64,000 nt of DNA, taken from assembly GCF_013927005.1 (NCBI RefSeq), contig NZ_CP055930.1, positions 3,472,001 through 3,536,000 on the forward strand. Reading direction: 5' to 3'. The translations under genes and the position numbers were made by a program. Origin of the DNA: Enterobacter sp. RHBSTW-00175 (GTDB lineage: Bacteria > Pseudomonadota > Gammaproteobacteria > Enterobacterales > Enterobacteriaceae). This document shows positions 45,115 through 56,326 of this stretch, piece by piece (the stretch's first letter is position 1; each line of letters begins with the position of its first letter). Below the pieces are notes generated by a model, which ran no database searches, had not been told where the DNA came from, and was given only the letters and a program-made list of their open reading frames with translations.

Positions 45115-46068
45115 TCAGAAGGCCTGGCGGATGACGTTGATGACGTTTTCGAGTACTGGATCGCGCAGGCTGAGTTTGTTGTAATGCAGGGAAATTTCAA
45201 CAGATTCAGTGTTCAGCTGCGGTAAGGGGATGCTCTCCAGTGGCCAGCATTTACACAGTAAAGAGTACAGCCGGGCGGGCATAACGCAAAGCATGTCGCT
45301 GCTGCTAATCAGGGATGCCATCGTAAACATATTGTAACTGCTGAAGCTCACCTGACGTTCCGGGAAAAGCTCGTCTAAGCGCTGACGAAGAACGTTCATG
45401 CTTTGCCCTTCGGTCATGAACGATGAATGCTCGTAGCCACGTAAGTTTTCCAGCGTCAGTGGTTGACTGAGTGCCGGGTGATGCTGTCGACATACCAGCG
45501 TCAGGCTATCAGCATAGAGAACGTTCTGCCCTAATGCTCTGGCGTTAAAATTATTGCTGTCGATTATCAGGTCGGTCTGAAACTGCGCGAGCTGAATTTC
45601 AGGCTCACTGACGGGAACATTACGTAGCAGCAGTTGTGGAGCGTGTTGTTTCACCGCCTGATAGATGATGGGCAGAACCAGAACGCCAACAGAAGGCGAT
45701 GTACCAATGGTAATCGTTCTTTGCTTGTCATAGCTTCCCGTCAGGTCCAGCGCGCCCAGAATCGATTCCAGCCCCTGGCTGATGTACTCGTGCAGGTGAG
45801 TCGCATAGGCCGTAGGCGTCACGCCCTGGCCTTTACGTATAAATAAGGGATCGGGAAATATAGCGCGCAATTTCTGAATGGACTGGCTAATTGCAGAGGG
45901 CGTGAGATTAAGAATTTTCGCAGCGTTAACGATACCCTTGTGGACATAAACTGCCTCAAAAATAGTCAGCAAATTGAGATCAATATTACGTAATGTCCGA
46001 AAAATTTGCGGTTTATCTTCACTACCGGGTTCATTCAGGCGTTTGGCTGGTAAATTATTATACTCCAC
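45115..46068 (-). CDS. ybeF: YbeF, LysR-family regulator
   Basis: 317 residues starting at GTG 46068 after GGAG. HTH at about residues 29-86 (LNLLTIFEAVYVHKGIVNAAKILNLTPSAISQSIQKL) and a LysR substrate-binding domain. Related to YbdO of this window (both have the LTPSAxSQS recognition helix). Sits between lipA and lipB as in E. coli. Targets unknown. Confidence 0.88.
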   Translation of the reverse strand: MEYNNLPAKRLNEPGSEDKPQIFRTLRNIDLNLLTIFEAVYVHKGIVNAAKILNLTPSAISQSIQKLRAIFPDPLFIRKGQGVTPTAYATHLHEYISQGLESILGALDLTGSYDKQRTITIGTSPSVGVLVLPIIYQAVKQHAPQLLLRNVPVSEPEIQLAQFQTDLIIDSNNFNARALGQNVLYADSLTLVCRQHHPALSQPLTLENLRGYEHSSFMTEGQSMNVLRQRLDELFPERQVSFSSYNMFTMASLISSSDMLCVMPARLYSLLCKCWPLESIPLPQLNTESVEISLHYNKLSLRDPVLENVINVIRQAF

Positions 46069-46081
46069 GCTTTCACTCCGT

Positions 46082-46100
46082 ATTCATTCACAATATGAAT
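46082..46100. promoter_or_regulatory. Inverted repeat just upstream of ybeF
   Basis: ATTCAT-TCACAAT-ATGAAT, 14 bp upstream of the ybeF GTG; the partly palindromic, AT-rich form fits LysR-type boxes, perhaps autoregulatory. Confidence 0.35.
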
Positions 46101-46200
46101 GATAGTTGAAATTATTTATTATGCCTGTAGAGATTCGTAAAGTGTTTTGTAGGTGTCACTTGTTTATCAAAAACAAACAGTTGTGTGATTGTCACGCAAG

Positions 46201-46230
46201 CTACCTGAGCCTCTCAATCATCTCAGGTAG
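46201..46230. terminator. Hairpin between lipB and ybeF
   Basis: CTACCTGAG / CTCAGGTAG, perfect 9 bp stem with a 12-base loop and no clear T-run. A second stem (GATGGCT/AGCCATC, 46331-46357) lies just past the lipB stop. The 301 bp spacer 46069-46369 holds nothing else I can support. Confidence 0.4.
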
Positions 46231-46369
46231 TGGGCTAAATAATTTATAGCGCTAATATGCGGGTGCGTTCAGGCGCTTCGAAAATATAGAATCTGCGGAT
46301 TATTGTAAAGCGTAAAAGCGGTAAATAAGTGATGGCTCGTCAAATAATCAAGCCATCATGTATGATATA

Positions 46370-47011
46370 TTAAGCAGGGATATATTCGTGGGGTGGATTG
46401 TTAAGTAGCGCTAACAAGTTGTTCAACAGCACCGGTCGAATAATATCAGGTGTGGCTGTTTCGACCCACTGGCGCATTTGCGTCATTTCCATTCCGGCAT
46501 ATCCACACGGGTTGATACGTAAGAACGGCGCGAGATCCATATTAATATTTAACGCCAGCCCGTGAAACGAACAGCCCTTACGAATACGCAGACCCAGCGA
46601 ACAGATCTTCATTTCTCCAACGTACACGCCTGGCGCATCGGCCCGGGGATGGGCATCAATACCGTATTCCGCCAGTGTGTTCACCACGGTTTGTTCCAGC
46701 AGAGTGACCAGTTCACGAACGCCAAGTTTTCTGCGTTTCAGGTTCAGAAGAACATACATCACCTGCTGACCCGGACCGTGATAGGTGACTTGCCCACCGC
46801 GATCGCTCTGAATGACTGGAATATCACCGGTCGTCAGCAGATGTTCTGCTTTGCCAGCTTGCCCCTGAGTAAACACCGGAAGATGTTCAACCAGCCAGAT
46901 TTCGTCAGGTGTCGTTTCATCGCGGGAATCGGTGAAGTCATGCATGGCCTGGGAGACAGGCTCGTAAGGTTGCAGCCCGAGTTGGCGGACAAGAATTTTA
47001 TCCTGGTACAA
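46370..47011 (-). CDS. lipB: LipB, octanoyl-ACP:protein octanoyltransferase
   Basis: 213 residues when started at TTG 47011, matching the E. coli protein and its non-ATG start; GGAGA lies seven bases upstream. Catalytic Lys and Cys are in [14 protein letters not shown] and [25 protein letters not shown] is the substrate-loop signature. An open extension to ATG 47098 would add 29 residues unlike the family. Confidence 0.95.
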   Translation of the reverse strand: MYQDKILVRQLGLQPYEPVSQAMHDFTDSRDETTPDEIWLVEHLPVFTQGQAGKAEHLLTTGDIPVIQSDRGGQVTYHGPGQQVMYVLLNLKRRKLGVRELVTLLEQTVVNTLAEYGIDAHPRADAPGVYVGEMKICSLGLRIRKGCSFHGLALNINMDLAPFLRINPCGYAGMEMTQMRQWVETATPDIIRPVLLNNLLALLNNPPHEYIPA

Positions 47012-47103
47012 AACTGTGTCTCCGAAGACAGGGAGAAAAGATGAGGGGATTATACCACAGCGGGGAGAGGGGTTACCCGGCAAACCGGGTAACCGCAAAG
47101 GGA

Positions 47104-47367
47104 CTACAGCACCATACGAACAATTTCGATATTGCCGAGCTCTTCGTACAGCGTCTCAACCTGCTCAATATGCGTGGCAGTGATGGTAATAGAAACCGAG
47201 TGGTAGTTGCCCTTGCTGCTTGGTTTTACTGACGGAGAGTAGTCGCCCGGCGCATGGCGCTGTACCACTTCAACCACCTGATCAACCAGCTCAGGCAACG
47301 CCTGCCCCATTACTTTGTAAGTAAATGAGGTAGGGAATTCAAGCAGTTCGTTAAGTTTGGTTTTCAT
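47104..47367 (-). CDS. ybeD: YbeD, UPF0250 small regulatory-fold protein
   Basis: 87 residues with a ferredoxin-like ACT-type fold. The start [22 protein letters not shown] and the end [14 protein letters not shown] are near-identical to E. coli YbeD. Biochemical role unproven; it precedes lipB in a probable operon. Confidence 0.95.
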   Translation of the reverse strand: MKTKLNELLEFPTSFTYKVMGQALPELVDQVVEVVQRHAPGDYSPSVKPSSKGNYHSVSITITATHIEQVETLYEELGNIEIVRMVL

Positions 47368-47395
47368 GTCAGCTCCGGCGTAACGTCAAAAAATA

Positions 47396-47422
47396 ATAAC
47401 TCCCACATCAGGTGGGAGTTAT
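47396..47422 (-). terminator. Rho-independent terminator of dacA
   Basis: ATAACTCCCAC / GTGGGAGTTAT with a 5-base loop; on the minus strand it runs into a T-rich tail (TATTTTTT). It separates dacA from ybeD. Confidence 0.88.
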
Positions 47423-47473
47423 CAGGATAGTTAGTATATGGGGATCAAAATCACACTTTCAAGTGTTCAATTT

Positions 47474-48685
47474 TTATCCAAACCAGTGATGGAACATCAA
47501 TTTAATGTAATCAATGATTTTGCCGAAGAAATTGCCTTCAGGAATTTCTTGCAACACCACCAGTGGGCGCTGATCGATGGTTTTGCCATCCAGCTGGAAG
47601 TTAATGGTGCCCACAACCTGGTTTTTCTGGAGCGGAGCATGGAGCTCAGTGCTGTTCAGCACGTAGCTGGCTTTCAGATCTTTCATTCGGCCGCGCGGAA
47701 TGGTCAGATACAGATCTTTGTCCACGCCCAGTGATGCACGATCGTTGTCACCAAACCAGACTGGCTCAGAAGCAAACTCTTTACCTGCTTTCAGTGGGTT
47801 CACGGTTTCGAAGAAACGGAAGCCCCAGGTCAGCAGTTTTTTGCTTTCGGTTTCACGACCTTTAAAGGTGCGACCACCCATAACGGCAGAAATCAGGCGC
47901 ATCTGGCCTTCAGTGGCAGAGGCAACCAGGTTATAACCCGCTTTATCGGTGTGACCGGTCTTGATGCCGTCTACGTTCAGGCTGTTGTCCCACAGCAGAC
48001 CGTTACGGTTGGTCTGGCGGATACCATTGAAGGTAAACTCTTTTTCTTTATAGATGGAGTATTCGTTAGGCACGTCGCGAATCAGCGCCTGACCAATCAG
48101 CGCCATATCACGTGCGGAGCTGTACTGGCCATCAGCATCCAGGCCGTGAACGGTCTGGAAGTGGCTGTTTTGCAGACCCAGAGCGGTCACGTAGCTGTTC
48201 ATCAGGCCAACAAACGCGTCCTGGCTACCGGCAGCAAAGTCGGCCATTGCCACACAGGCATCGTTACCTGATTGCAGGTTGATACCACGAATCAGCTGAG
48301 ATACAGGAACCTGCATTCCAGGTTTAAGGAACATCAGGGATGAACCTTTAAACACCGGGTTGCCGGTCGCCCAGGCATCGTTACCGATAGTCACCAGATC
48401 GCTTTCTTTGAACTTACCGGCTTTCATGGCCTGACCGATAACGTAGCTGGTCATCATTTTGGTCAGACTGGCGGGATCGCGACGGGCGTCGGCATTCTGT
48501 TCTGCCAGAACTTTGCCAGAGTTGTAATCGATCAGGATGTAGGATTCCGCGTCGATTTGCGGAACGCCAGGGATCATGGTCTTGATATTCAGGTCATCGG
48601 CGTGAGCCGCAGAAAGTGCAGCTGCGCAAAGGGCCGTGGTCAGCGCCATGCGCTGCACAAAACGAGCAGAAAAAGTGGTCTTCAT
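47474..48685 (-). CDS. dacA: DacA, penicillin-binding protein 5 (D-Ala-D-Ala carboxypeptidase)
   Basis: 403 residues. Signal peptide about 1-29 (SAAHA). The active-site motifs SLTK (acyl Ser), SGND and KTGHT are present; the C-terminal amphipathic helix ([20 protein letters not shown]) anchors the protein to the periplasmic face of the inner membrane. Trims pentapeptides and so sets cell shape. Confidence 0.97.
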   Translation of the reverse strand: MKTTFSARFVQRMALTTALCAAALSAAHADDLNIKTMIPGVPQIDAESYILIDYNSGKVLAEQNADARRDPASLTKMMTSYVIGQAMKAGKFKESDLVTIGNDAWATGNPVFKGSSLMFLKPGMQVPVSQLIRGINLQSGNDACVAMADFAAGSQDAFVGLMNSYVTALGLQNSHFQTVHGLDADGQYSSARDMALIGQALIRDVPNEYSIYKEKEFTFNGIRQTNRNGLLWDNSLNVDGIKTGHTDKAGYNLVASATEGQMRLISAVMGGRTFKGRETESKKLLTWGFRFFETVNPLKAGKEFASEPVWFGDNDRASLGVDKDLYLTIPRGRMKDLKASYVLNSTELHAPLQKNQVVGTINFQLDGKTIDQRPLVVLQEIPEGNFFGKIIDYIKLMFHHWFG

Positions 48686-48824
48686 GGTCAGAACTACGAC
48701 ATCCGTGATGGAATTAAAAAAAGTGCCTTACTATAGCAAATGCTATACAGGCAGGCATCCGACTTTCAGTGCGAGTTTGTGAATGTTAGTTACACAAATC
48801 GACAATTCGGATACCGCCGATGAG

Positions 48825-49934
48825 TTATTTTGCAACAGCGATAAACGATTGCAATTGCGCTTCGCTTTGCAGGCGTTGTTGCAGGGCGGACGCCTGTGAT
48901 TTGCTGGCAAACGGCCCCATCTGGATACGCCAGACTGCACCATTTTGCTCAACACGTCCAGGAACGCTGAATTGCTGACTCAAACGCTGTTGGTATTGTT
49001 TCGCTCGCGCCTGGTCACTTACCGCACCCACCTGAACGACAAAACCACCGCTTGCAGCAGCTGGCGCAGCAACTTCCGCGCTTTGCGTGGCCACTGGCGC
49101 TGTCACCGCAGCGGGTTGCGTTACCGGCGCTGCGACGACCGGTGCGGGTGTTGGCTCGTTACCTTCAAGTACACCTGACGCTAAGGTTGTTGGCGCACCA
49201 AGAAAACCACTGCTCTTCACTGGCGCGCCAGTGCTGTCATCGCTCTGCAAGGTATCATTGCTGATTGCACGGACTTCACCCTGCGGTGCAGCAGGCTCTG
49301 CCGGAGAAGACGCGCCACCCATACCACCGCTTAAATCCGGGCGTGAAGGAAGGGCATAGGTCTGTTTGGCAACGGTTGTACAGGCAGTACCAGGGCCAGA
49401 CAGCGTACCATCCTGCGCCACGACGATAGGGTCGATACGCACCTTGGTGTTGTTAGACGTGTTCAGACGGTCAGCGGCAGCGCGAGACAGTGAAATCACA
49501 CGGTCGTTACCGTAAGGACCACGATCGTTGATGCGCACGACAATCATGCGACCATTTGCCAGGTTCGTGATACGGGCATAGCTTGGGATTGGAAGCGTCG
49601 GGTGTGCCGCGGTGATCTGCGCGGGATCGAACGTTTCGCCAGAGGCCGTCAGGTTGCTACCCGGTTCTGCATCGTAGATGGCAGCAAAACCGGCCTGGCT
49701 AAAGCGTGACGGGTCTTGCACAATCTTGTAGCTCTTGCCATCGCGCTGATAATCCTGATTTGCTGTTGCGTTCAGCGGCTCATAACTTGGATCGGCGCCG
49801 CTGATTTCAACAATCGGGCCGTTACAGACCGCAGGCTGCGGCGGCGCGACGGTCGCCTGCTGCTGACCATCATCACTTGAACAGGCTGCAAGCAAACTTG
49901 CTGCGATGCAGATACCCAGCCACTGCTTACGCAT
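48825..49934 (-). CDS. rlpA: RlpA, septal-ring lipoprotein / lytic transglycosylase
   Basis: 369 residues. Lipoprotein signal with lipobox LLAAC (Cys18). Double-psi beta-barrel (about 78-165, FAAIYDAEPGSN to VISLSRAAADRLN) with catalytic-type residues, a Pro/Ala/Val-rich linker (about 200-290) and a C-terminal SPOR domain (GGFVVQVGAVSDQARAKQYQ onward) that binds denuded septal glycan. Follows mrdB by 16 bp. Confidence 0.93.
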   Translation of the reverse strand: MRKQWLGICIAASLLAACSSDDGQQQATVAPPQPAVCNGPIVEISGADPSYEPLNATANQDYQRDGKSYKIVQDPSRFSQAGFAAIYDAEPGSNLTASGETFDPAQITAAHPTLPIPSYARITNLANGRMIVVRINDRGPYGNDRVISLSRAAADRLNTSNNTKVRIDPIVVAQDGTLSGPGTACTTVAKQTYALPSRPDLSGGMGGASSPAEPAAPQGEVRAISNDTLQSDDSTGAPVKSSGFLGAPTTLASGVLEGNEPTPAPVVAAPVTQPAAVTAPVATQSAEVAAPAAASGGFVVQVGAVSDQARAKQYQQRLSQQFSVPGRVEQNGAVWRIQMGPFASKSQASALQQRLQSEAQLQSFIAVAK

Positions 49935-49950
49935 TGCGATCCCCTTATTT

Positions 49951-51063
49951 TTATACGCTTTTGGACAACATTTTTCTGTGGGTATGGATCGACATCACGA
50001 TACCAAACCCGGCCATCAACACGATCAGTGCCGAGCCCCCGTAACTAACCAGCGGTAGCGGTACGCCTACAACCGGCAGAATACCACTCACCATACCAAT
50101 ATTTACGAAGACATAAACGAATAAAATCAACATCAACCCGCCGGCCATCACGCGGCCAAACGTGGTTTGCGCGCGCGCCGCAATCCAGAGCCCGCGCATA
50201 ATAAGCAGCACGTAGAGCGCCAGCAGGATTAAGATGCCAACCAGCCCCAGCTCTTCCGCCAGAACCGCAAAGATAAAGTCGGTGTGGCGTTCTGGTAAGA
50301 ACTCAAGCTGTGATTGCGTGCCGTGGAGCCAGCCTTTACCGCGCAGACCGCCGGAACCAATTGCAATCTTCGACTGAATAATATGATAGCCCGCGCCCAG
50401 GGGATCGGTTTCCGGGTCGAGAAGCATCATCACGCGCTGGCGCTGGTAATCATGCATCAGGAAGAACCAGAGGATCGGGATGAAGGCCGCGACCAGGACC
50501 ACTGCGATACCAATCAGGCGCCAGCTCAGACCCGACAGGAACAGCACAAACAGACCGGAAAGCACGATAAGAATCGATGTCCCGAGGTCAGGCTGTGCGG
50601 CAACCAGCAAGGTTGGCAGGAAGATTAACGCCAGTGCGATGGCGGTGTTCTTCAATGAAGGCGGGCAGACGTCGCGGTTGATAAAGCGTGCCACCATCAG
50701 AGGGACGGCGATTTTCGCTATCTCTGACGGCTGGAAACGGACTATGCCCAGGTCCAGCCAGCGTTGCGCGCCTTTGGATATCGCACCGAAGGCATCTACC
50801 GCCACCAGCAGGATAATACAGAAAATATACAGATAGGGTGCCCAGCCTTCGTAGACGCGCGGCGGGATTTGCGCCATCACGACCATAATCACCAGACCCA
50901 TCGCTATCTGGCCGACTTTACGCTCCATCATGCCGATATCCTGGCCGCTGGCGCTCCAGATAACCAGAGCACTGTAGAACAGCAGAGCCAGAAGGATCAG
51001 CAGCATGGCAGGGTCGATGTGGATTTTATCCCACAGCGATTTTTTATTTGGATTATCCGTCAT
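49951..51063 (-). CDS. mrdB: RodA (MrdB), SEDS peptidoglycan glycosyltransferase
   Basis: 370-residue, ten-span membrane protein of the elongasome that polymerises lipid II with PBP2. The SEDS sequences [28 protein letters not shown] (catalytic Asp) and [35 protein letters not shown] are conserved. It starts two bases after the mrdA stop, so the pair is coupled. Confidence 0.97.
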   Translation of the reverse strand: MTDNPNKKSLWDKIHIDPAMLLILLALLFYSALVIWSASGQDIGMMERKVGQIAMGLVIMVVMAQIPPRVYEGWAPYLYIFCIILLVAVDAFGAISKGAQRWLDLGIVRFQPSEIAKIAVPLMVARFINRDVCPPSLKNTAIALALIFLPTLLVAAQPDLGTSILIVLSGLFVLFLSGLSWRLIGIAVVLVAAFIPILWFFLMHDYQRQRVMMLLDPETDPLGAGYHIIQSKIAIGSGGLRGKGWLHGTQSQLEFLPERHTDFIFAVLAEELGLVGILILLALYVLLIMRGLWIAARAQTTFGRVMAGGLMLILFVYVFVNIGMVSGILPVVGVPLPLVSYGGSALIVLMAGFGIVMSIHTHRKMLSKSV

Positions 51064-51065
51064 GA

Positions 51066-52967
51066 TTATTGGTCCTCCGTCGCTGCGGATGCCGGGTTTT
51101 CAGTCGGCAGTTCAGTGTTGTTGTCACCCAGCATAATATGGTCGAGGATTTGGCGCATGATCGTACCAACAGCCGGGCCTGCGCCGCCGTTTTCCAGGAT
51201 CATTGCCACCGCAACCTGCGGGTTATCATAAGGGGCAAACGCCGTCATGAGCTTGTGGTCACGCAGACGCTCAGCAATACGGTGCGCGTTATAGGTTTCG
51301 TTCGCCTTCAGGCCAAATACCTGCGCGGTACCTGATTTAGCTGCCACTTTATACGGCGCACCGGCGAAGTATTTATGGGCCGTACCGTTCGGACGGTTGG
51401 CTACGCCGTACATACCGTCTTTTGCGATCTCCCAGAAACCAGAGTGAATATCCCCAACCGGCGCTTCATGTGGCTGGTTCCACGGCACTTTCTTACCGTC
51501 TTCCACCGTGCTCATGAGCAGGTGTGGCACTTTTACCACGCCATCGTTGATGAGGATCATCATCGCTTTGTTCATCTGCAACGGCGTTGCCGTCCAGTAG
51601 CCCTGGCCGATACCCACAGGAATGGTATCACCCTGATACCACGGTTTTTTAAAGCGCTTCAGCTTCCACTCACGGGTTGGCATGTTGCCAGAACGCTCTT
51701 CCGACAGGTCAACACCGGTGTAATGCCCGTAGCCGAACTTACTCATCCACAGTGACAGCCGGTCAATACCCATGTCATAGGCGACCTGATAGAAGAAAGT
51801 ATCCGCCGATTCTTCCAGCGCTTTAGTGACGTTCAGATGACCGTGGCCCCATTTTTTCCAGTCACGGTAGCGTTTATCGGAACCTGGTAACTGCCACCAG
51901 CCGGGGTCAAACAGGCTGGTATTACGGTTAATGACACCCGCGCTCAGGGCCGAAACGGCAACATACGGTTTAACCGTTGATGCCGGAGGGTAAACACCCT
52001 GGGTTGCACGGTTTACCAGCGGGGTGTTCGGATCGTTCAGCAGGCCAGAGTAGTCCTTGCTGGAGATCCCGTCGACAAACAGGTTCGGGTCGTAGCTTGG
52101 CATAGAAACCATCGCCAGGACGCCGCCACTGCGAGGGTCGGTCACGACAACTGCAGCACGGCTGCCTGCCAGCAGGGTTTCGATATATTGTTGCAGTTTC
52201 AGATCGAGCGTCAGGTAAACGTCGTGTCCTGCCTGAGGGGGCACTTCTTTCAACTGGCGGATCACGCGACCACGGTTATTGACTTCAACTTCTTCATAAC
52301 CGGTTTGGCCGTGCAGGACGTCTTCGTAATAGCGCTCAATCCCCAGCTTACCGATATCGTGCGTTGCGGCGTAGTTTGCCAGCTTGCCGTCTTTATCGAG
52401 CCTGTCGACGTCTTTATCGTTAATTTTGGATACGTAGCCAATAACGTGCGTCAGGGCCGAGCCGTACGGGTAGAAGCGGCGTTTATAGCCTTTAACTTCA
52501 ACACCGGGGAAGCGGTACTGGTTGACCGCAAAACGGGCAACCTGGACTTCTGTCAGGTTCGTTTTTACCGGTATGGAGGTGAAGCGGTGTGAACGCGCGC
52601 GCTCTTTTTTGAAGGTTGCGATATCGTCATCGTTAAGGTCGACAACGCTTTTTAGCGCGTCCAGCGTATTCTGCACATTGTCCACTTTCTCAGGCATCAT
52701 CTCGATTTGGTAGATGGTGCGGTTGAGTGCAAGTGGCGTGCCGTTACGATCGTAAATAATGCCGCGGCTCGGGGCGATAGGAACCAGTTTGATACGGTTT
52801 TCGTTGGAACGCGTCTGGTAATCGGTAAAGCGGACAATTTGCAGATTATAAAGGTTGGCGATCAGCACGCCGGTAAGCAGCAAAATCCCCGTAAAGGCGA
52901 CCAGCGCCCGGCGCACAAACAGCGCGGACTCAGCCGTATAGTCGCGAAAAGAATTCTGTAGTTTCAT
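51066..52967 (-). CDS. mrdA: PBP2 (MrdA), elongation-specific transpeptidase
   Basis: 633 residues. One N-terminal membrane span (about 20-42), the pedestal/dimerisation domain, then the transpeptidase with STVKPY (acyl Ser of SxxK near 330), SADTF, and KSGTAQ near 545. Crosslinks the lateral wall with RodA; target of mecillinam in E. coli. Confidence 0.97.
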   Translation of the reverse strand: MKLQNSFRDYTAESALFVRRALVAFTGILLLTGVLIANLYNLQIVRFTDYQTRSNENRIKLVPIAPSRGIIYDRNGTPLALNRTIYQIEMMPEKVDNVQNTLDALKSVVDLNDDDIATFKKERARSHRFTSIPVKTNLTEVQVARFAVNQYRFPGVEVKGYKRRFYPYGSALTHVIGYVSKINDKDVDRLDKDGKLANYAATHDIGKLGIERYYEDVLHGQTGYEEVEVNNRGRVIRQLKEVPPQAGHDVYLTLDLKLQQYIETLLAGSRAAVVVTDPRSGGVLAMVSMPSYDPNLFVDGISSKDYSGLLNDPNTPLVNRATQGVYPPASTVKPYVAVSALSAGVINRNTSLFDPGWWQLPGSDKRYRDWKKWGHGHLNVTKALEESADTFFYQVAYDMGIDRLSLWMSKFGYGHYTGVDLSEERSGNMPTREWKLKRFKKPWYQGDTIPVGIGQGYWTATPLQMNKAMMILINDGVVKVPHLLMSTVEDGKKVPWNQPHEAPVGDIHSGFWEIAKDGMYGVANRPNGTAHKYFAGAPYKVAAKSGTAQVFGLKANETYNAHRIAERLRDHKLMTAFAPYDNPQVAVAMILENGGAGPAVGTIMRQILDHIMLGDNNTELPTENPASAATEDQ

Positions 52968-52995
52968 CCGCTGCTTAATCTACCCTGGTCAGTCA

Positions 52996-53463
52996 CTACT
53001 CGCGGTGATATGGGTGGTTGGTAGTAATGCTCCACGCGCGGTACAGGCTTTCTGCCACCAGTACCCGTACGAGCGGGTGGGGAAGCGTCAGCGCGGAGAG
53101 AGACCAACTTTGTTCTGCTGCCGCTTTGCAGGCAGGGGATAACCCTTCTGGCCCGCCAATCAACAGACTGACGTCACGACCATCCTGCTTCCAGCGCTCC
53201 AGCTCGTGCGCCAGTTGCGGCGTATCCCAGGGTTTACCTGGAATATCGAGGGTGACGATGCGGTTTTTGCCTGCGGCAGCCAGCATCAGTTCGCCCTCTT
53301 TCTCGAGAATACGTTTGATATCAGCGTTCTTGCCGCGCTTTCCTGCTGGGATCTCCACCAGTTCGAACGGCATGTCTTTCGGGAAACGACGCAGATATTC
53401 AGTAAAACCCGTTTGTACCCAGTCTGGCATTTTTGTGCCGACGGCTACTAGCTGCAACTTCAC
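52996..53463 (-). CDS. rlmH: RlmH, 23S rRNA m3-pseudouridine-1915 methyltransferase
   Basis: 155-residue SPOUT methyltransferase. The deep-knot C-terminus ([11 protein letters not shown] and [20 protein letters not shown]) binds SAM. Starts with GTG at 53463, three bases after the rsfS stop, as in E. coli. Confidence 0.97.
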   Translation of the reverse strand: MKLQLVAVGTKMPDWVQTGFTEYLRRFPKDMPFELVEIPAGKRGKNADIKRILEKEGELMLAAAGKNRIVTLDIPGKPWDTPQLAHELERWKQDGRDVSLLIGGPEGLSPACKAAAEQSWSLSALTLPHPLVRVLVAESLYRAWSITTNHPYHRE

Positions 53464-53466
53464 GCA

Positions 53467-53784
53467 TTAACCCCAGAGTTTTTCCAGCTCATACAGGCGA
53501 CGGCTCTCATCCTGCATAACATGGACAATAACATCACCGAGGTCGACAACTACCCAGTCAGCGGTTGCTTCACCTTCAACGCCAAGCGGCAACAGCCCTG
53601 CTGCGCGCGATTCCTGAACAACGTGATCAGCAATCGAAACCACATGACGAGTAGACGTACCGGTGCAGATAATCATGCAGTCGGTGATGCTGGATTTACC
53701 CTTAACGTCGATAGTGATGATGTCCTGACCTTTCAGGTCATCAATTTTGTCGATAACAAAATCCTGGAGTGCTTTACCCTGCAA
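53467..53784 (-). CDS. rsfS: RsfS, ribosomal silencing factor
   Basis: 105 residues from TTG 53784 (SD GGGGG five bases before), matching the E. coli protein start [20 protein letters not shown]. Binds L14 and blocks subunit joining in starvation. In E. coli cobC lies between nadD and rsfS; here only a 269 bp spacer without such a gene. Confidence 0.95.
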   Translation of the reverse strand: MQGKALQDFVIDKIDDLKGQDIITIDVKGKSSITDCMIICTGTSTRHVVSIADHVVQESRAAGLLPLGVEGEATADWVVVDLGDVIVHVMQDESRRLYELEKLWG

Positions 53785-54053
53785 GTTTTCCCCCTGGGAG
53801 AGTGAGATTGTGCAACTATAAATTCGTGGCCAGACAGTATACCTGAACTGACGCCTGTGTCGGGACAAATGTCACCGGCCGGGCTTTTGAAGGCGGGTAT
53901 CATCCCACCCTCCGCCTGAGATTGCATCGCCATTTTTGTAAAACAATTTCTGTAAAGCAATGATCGGCGGGAAAGTCTGGCAGCGGAGAATATCAGCATG
54001 GTCAGGCCTGTCAAGGCAGGATAGCGAATAACAGGATTTTTCGTGCATCATGC

Positions 54054-54710
54054 TTATTCTTCGGTGCTTTTCTGATACAGCCCATGCTGGTGAATATATG
54101 CCAGAACAGCCGTTGGCAGCAGGTCATCACAGGCGAGCCCTTGTTGCAGGCGTTCGCGAATGATAGTAGCCGAAATATCAAACCAGGGTGTTTCTGCCAG
54201 ATAAATCTTCCCGGCAGGCTGATTATGGAGATCTTCCACATTGTCTGTCAGGTGTTCTTCCAGCCATTGCTGATGCTGTTCTTCCCGCATAGTCAGCGGA
54301 TAACCCGGACGGCGGCAAACCAGCAAATGACTGTTTTCCAGAATGGTTTCGTACTTATGCCAGCTGGGGAAATTGAGTAGAGAATCCTGTCCAATAATAA
54401 ACGCCAGGGGCTGATGCGGCCCTTTTTCGACGCGCCATTCCTGCAAGGTTTCGGATGTCCAGGAGGGGGTGTCGCGGCGCAATTCCCGTTCATCAAGCGT
54501 AAAGAGCGGCTTATCCGCTATTGCCAGCGCCAGCATTTCTTTGCGTTGTTCGCTTGTGGCTTCAGGCTGAGGGCGATGTGGCGGAACGTTATTTGGCATG
54601 ATTATCACGCGTTGCAAGCCTATCTGATTCGCCAGTATTTCCACCGGTTTCAGATGCCCGTAATGAACCGGGTCGAAGGTGCCGCCATACAGTGCCTGAA
54701 GAGAATGCAT
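54054..54710 (-). CDS. nadD: NadD, nicotinate-nucleotide adenylyltransferase
   Basis: 218 residues. The nucleotidyltransferase motif [11 protein letters not shown] (about 8-18) and late [10 protein letters not shown] are intact; makes deamido-NAD from NaMN and ATP. ATG 54710 is one base after the holA stop and gives a family-like N-terminus; ATG 54719, nine bases upstream, is the alternative. The frame is open much further into holA without support. Confidence 0.94.
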   Translation of the reverse strand: MHSLQALYGGTFDPVHYGHLKPVEILANQIGLQRVIIMPNNVPPHRPQPEATSEQRKEMLALAIADKPLFTLDERELRRDTPSWTSETLQEWRVEKGPHQPLAFIIGQDSLLNFPSWHKYETILENSHLLVCRRPGYPLTMREEQHQQWLEEHLTDNVEDLHNQPAGKIYLAETPWFDISATIIRERLQQGLACDDLLPTAVLAYIHQHGLYQKSTEE

Positions 54711-54711
54711 A

Positions 54712-55743
54712 TTATCCATCGATAAAAACGTCTGCCAGCGCCTTGTGGCAAAGCAGCAGAGAAAGGCTTTCCAGCTCAGCCCAGACTGACTGGCCATAAT
54801 CCTGTTTTAGCGTCAATTCGGCGCGCATCAGCAATTGCACAGCCTGGCGAAGCTGTTCATGACTCAGGCGGTTTACCGCCTCAGTGGTCATGGCGCGGCG
54901 GTTTTGCCACACGCGATGCTTGTCGAACAGGGAGCGCAGCGGCGTATGTGCAGACTGACGTTTCAGGTTGGTCAGCAGTAGCAGCTCGCGCTGAACCGTC
55001 CGCAGCAGGATAACCGGCTCACTGCCTTCAAGACGCAGCTGCTGCAAAATATGCAGGGCGCGTTTACTCTTTGCCGACAGCAGAGCATCAACCCAGTGGA
55101 AAGGGGTAAAGTGCGCGGCATCATTCACTGCCTGCTCAACGCGCGGCAGCGTCAGTTTGCCATCTGGCCACAGCAAGGAAAGCCTGTCCAGCGCCTGCGC
55201 CAGTGCCAGCAGGTTACCCTCGTAGCAGTAGCAAAGCAGCTGATTGGCTGCATCATCCAGCTGGAGATTGTGCTGTTTTGCCCGCGCGGCAACCCATTTC
55301 GGCAGATGTGCCTGTTCGGGTGTCTGACAGGTGATCAGCACAGAGTGCGCCGCGAGTTGGGTAAACCATGCCGCGTTTTCCTGAGCTTTGGTCAGCTTAT
55401 TGCCGCGTACAATCAGCAGCAGATCGTTGTGTAACAAACTCACCAGCGTCGCCAGTTGTTCATTGATGGCCGCGTTAGGACCATTGTCTGGCAGCAGGAT
55501 CTGAATCGTCTGGCGCGATGCGAACAGGCTCATCGCCTGGCAAAGCGAGAAGAGGGCATTCCAGTCTGTGTTGTTATCAAGCTGGAAGGTGTGGTGTTCA
55601 TCAAAGCCCTGCACCGCCGCAGTCTGTTTGACGGCATCAAGACTTTCCTGAAGCAATAACGGATCGTTTCCGAGCAGCAGATACGCCGCGCGCAGCCCTT
55701 CATTGAGCTGCGCGCGGAGTTGTTCAGGATACAACCTGATCAT
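54712..55743 (-). CDS. holA: HolA, DNA polymerase III delta subunit
   Basis: 343 residues of the clamp-loader delta subunit ([13 protein letters not shown] start, [14 protein letters not shown]), an AAA+-like fold without a working P-loop, which opens the beta clamp. Overlaps the lptE stop by one base (TGATG). Confidence 0.96.
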   Translation of the reverse strand: MIRLYPEQLRAQLNEGLRAAYLLLGNDPLLLQESLDAVKQTAAVQGFDEHHTFQLDNNTDWNALFSLCQAMSLFASRQTIQILLPDNGPNAAINEQLATLVSLLHNDLLLIVRGNKLTKAQENAAWFTQLAAHSVLITCQTPEQAHLPKWVAARAKQHNLQLDDAANQLLCYCYEGNLLALAQALDRLSLLWPDGKLTLPRVEQAVNDAAHFTPFHWVDALLSAKSKRALHILQQLRLEGSEPVILLRTVQRELLLLTNLKRQSAHTPLRSLFDKHRVWQNRRAMTTEAVNRLSHEQLRQAVQLLMRAELTLKQDYGQSVWAELESLSLLLCHKALADVFIDG

Positions 55744-56312
55744 CAGTTACCCATCGAGGTAGAAACCGGCAGCGCATTGGCATCCGGTTTATCGATGATA
55801 TCAGCACCTTCTTTAGAAGTTGCCTCAATGCTAGGCAGTTTACGGATCAGCTGTTCTGCTGCTTTGTCGTACATTTCGTTAATGATAATTTGCTGCTCGG
55901 CGTCTTTTGCCAGCGCAGTTTGTGGGTTATCAAAGAACGAACGGTAGACCTTCGTGCTGATTGGATAAATGTCTTTACCCGGGATCAGTACAGCAGCGTT
56001 TACCGACATCACCATCTGGTACTCAGCGGTACGGCCGTCCTGGAAGATAGACGCCGTGTCTTTGCTCAGGGTCATACCCAGAACACGAAGAGACGGTACA
56101 TCCTGGCGCAGCGTTCCTTTCTCGATAAGCTCAACACCGTTCAGGCGCAGCTGGCTACGAATTGCCCGGCTAAGCGGACCGTTTGGATCCGATGAATCGA
56201 AGATCATGGTTTTCATCTGGGCAGGCACTGCCGTGGTATTGCGCAGGTGCCAGCCACAACCAGCGGTGACAAGCACCGCCAGAGATAAGAGTATTGTTGC
56301 CAGTTGTCGCAC
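55743..56312 (-). CDS. lptE: LptE, LPS-assembly outer-membrane lipoprotein
   Basis: 189 residues. Lipobox VTAGC (Cys19) after a short signal; [18 protein letters not shown] begins the mature domain that plugs LptD. GTG start at 56312. Third gene of the leuS-lptE-holA-nadD order seen in all enterics. Confidence 0.96.
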   Translation of the reverse strand: MRQLATILLSLAVLVTAGCGWHLRNTTAVPAQMKTMIFDSSDPNGPLSRAIRSQLRLNGVELIEKGTLRQDVPSLRVLGMTLSKDTASIFQDGRTAEYQMVMSVNAAVLIPGKDIYPISTKVYRSFFDNPQTALAKDAEQQIIINEMYDKAAEQLIRKLPSIEATSKEGADIIDKPDANALPVSTSMGN

Positions 56313-56326
56313 GTTTCCTCCCGCGC

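Noticed and set aside
53733..54014. 93-codon frame in the nadD-rsfS gap as a cobC remnant
   Set aside because: No histidine-phosphatase RHG motif or other CobC feature; overlaps the rsfS start region.
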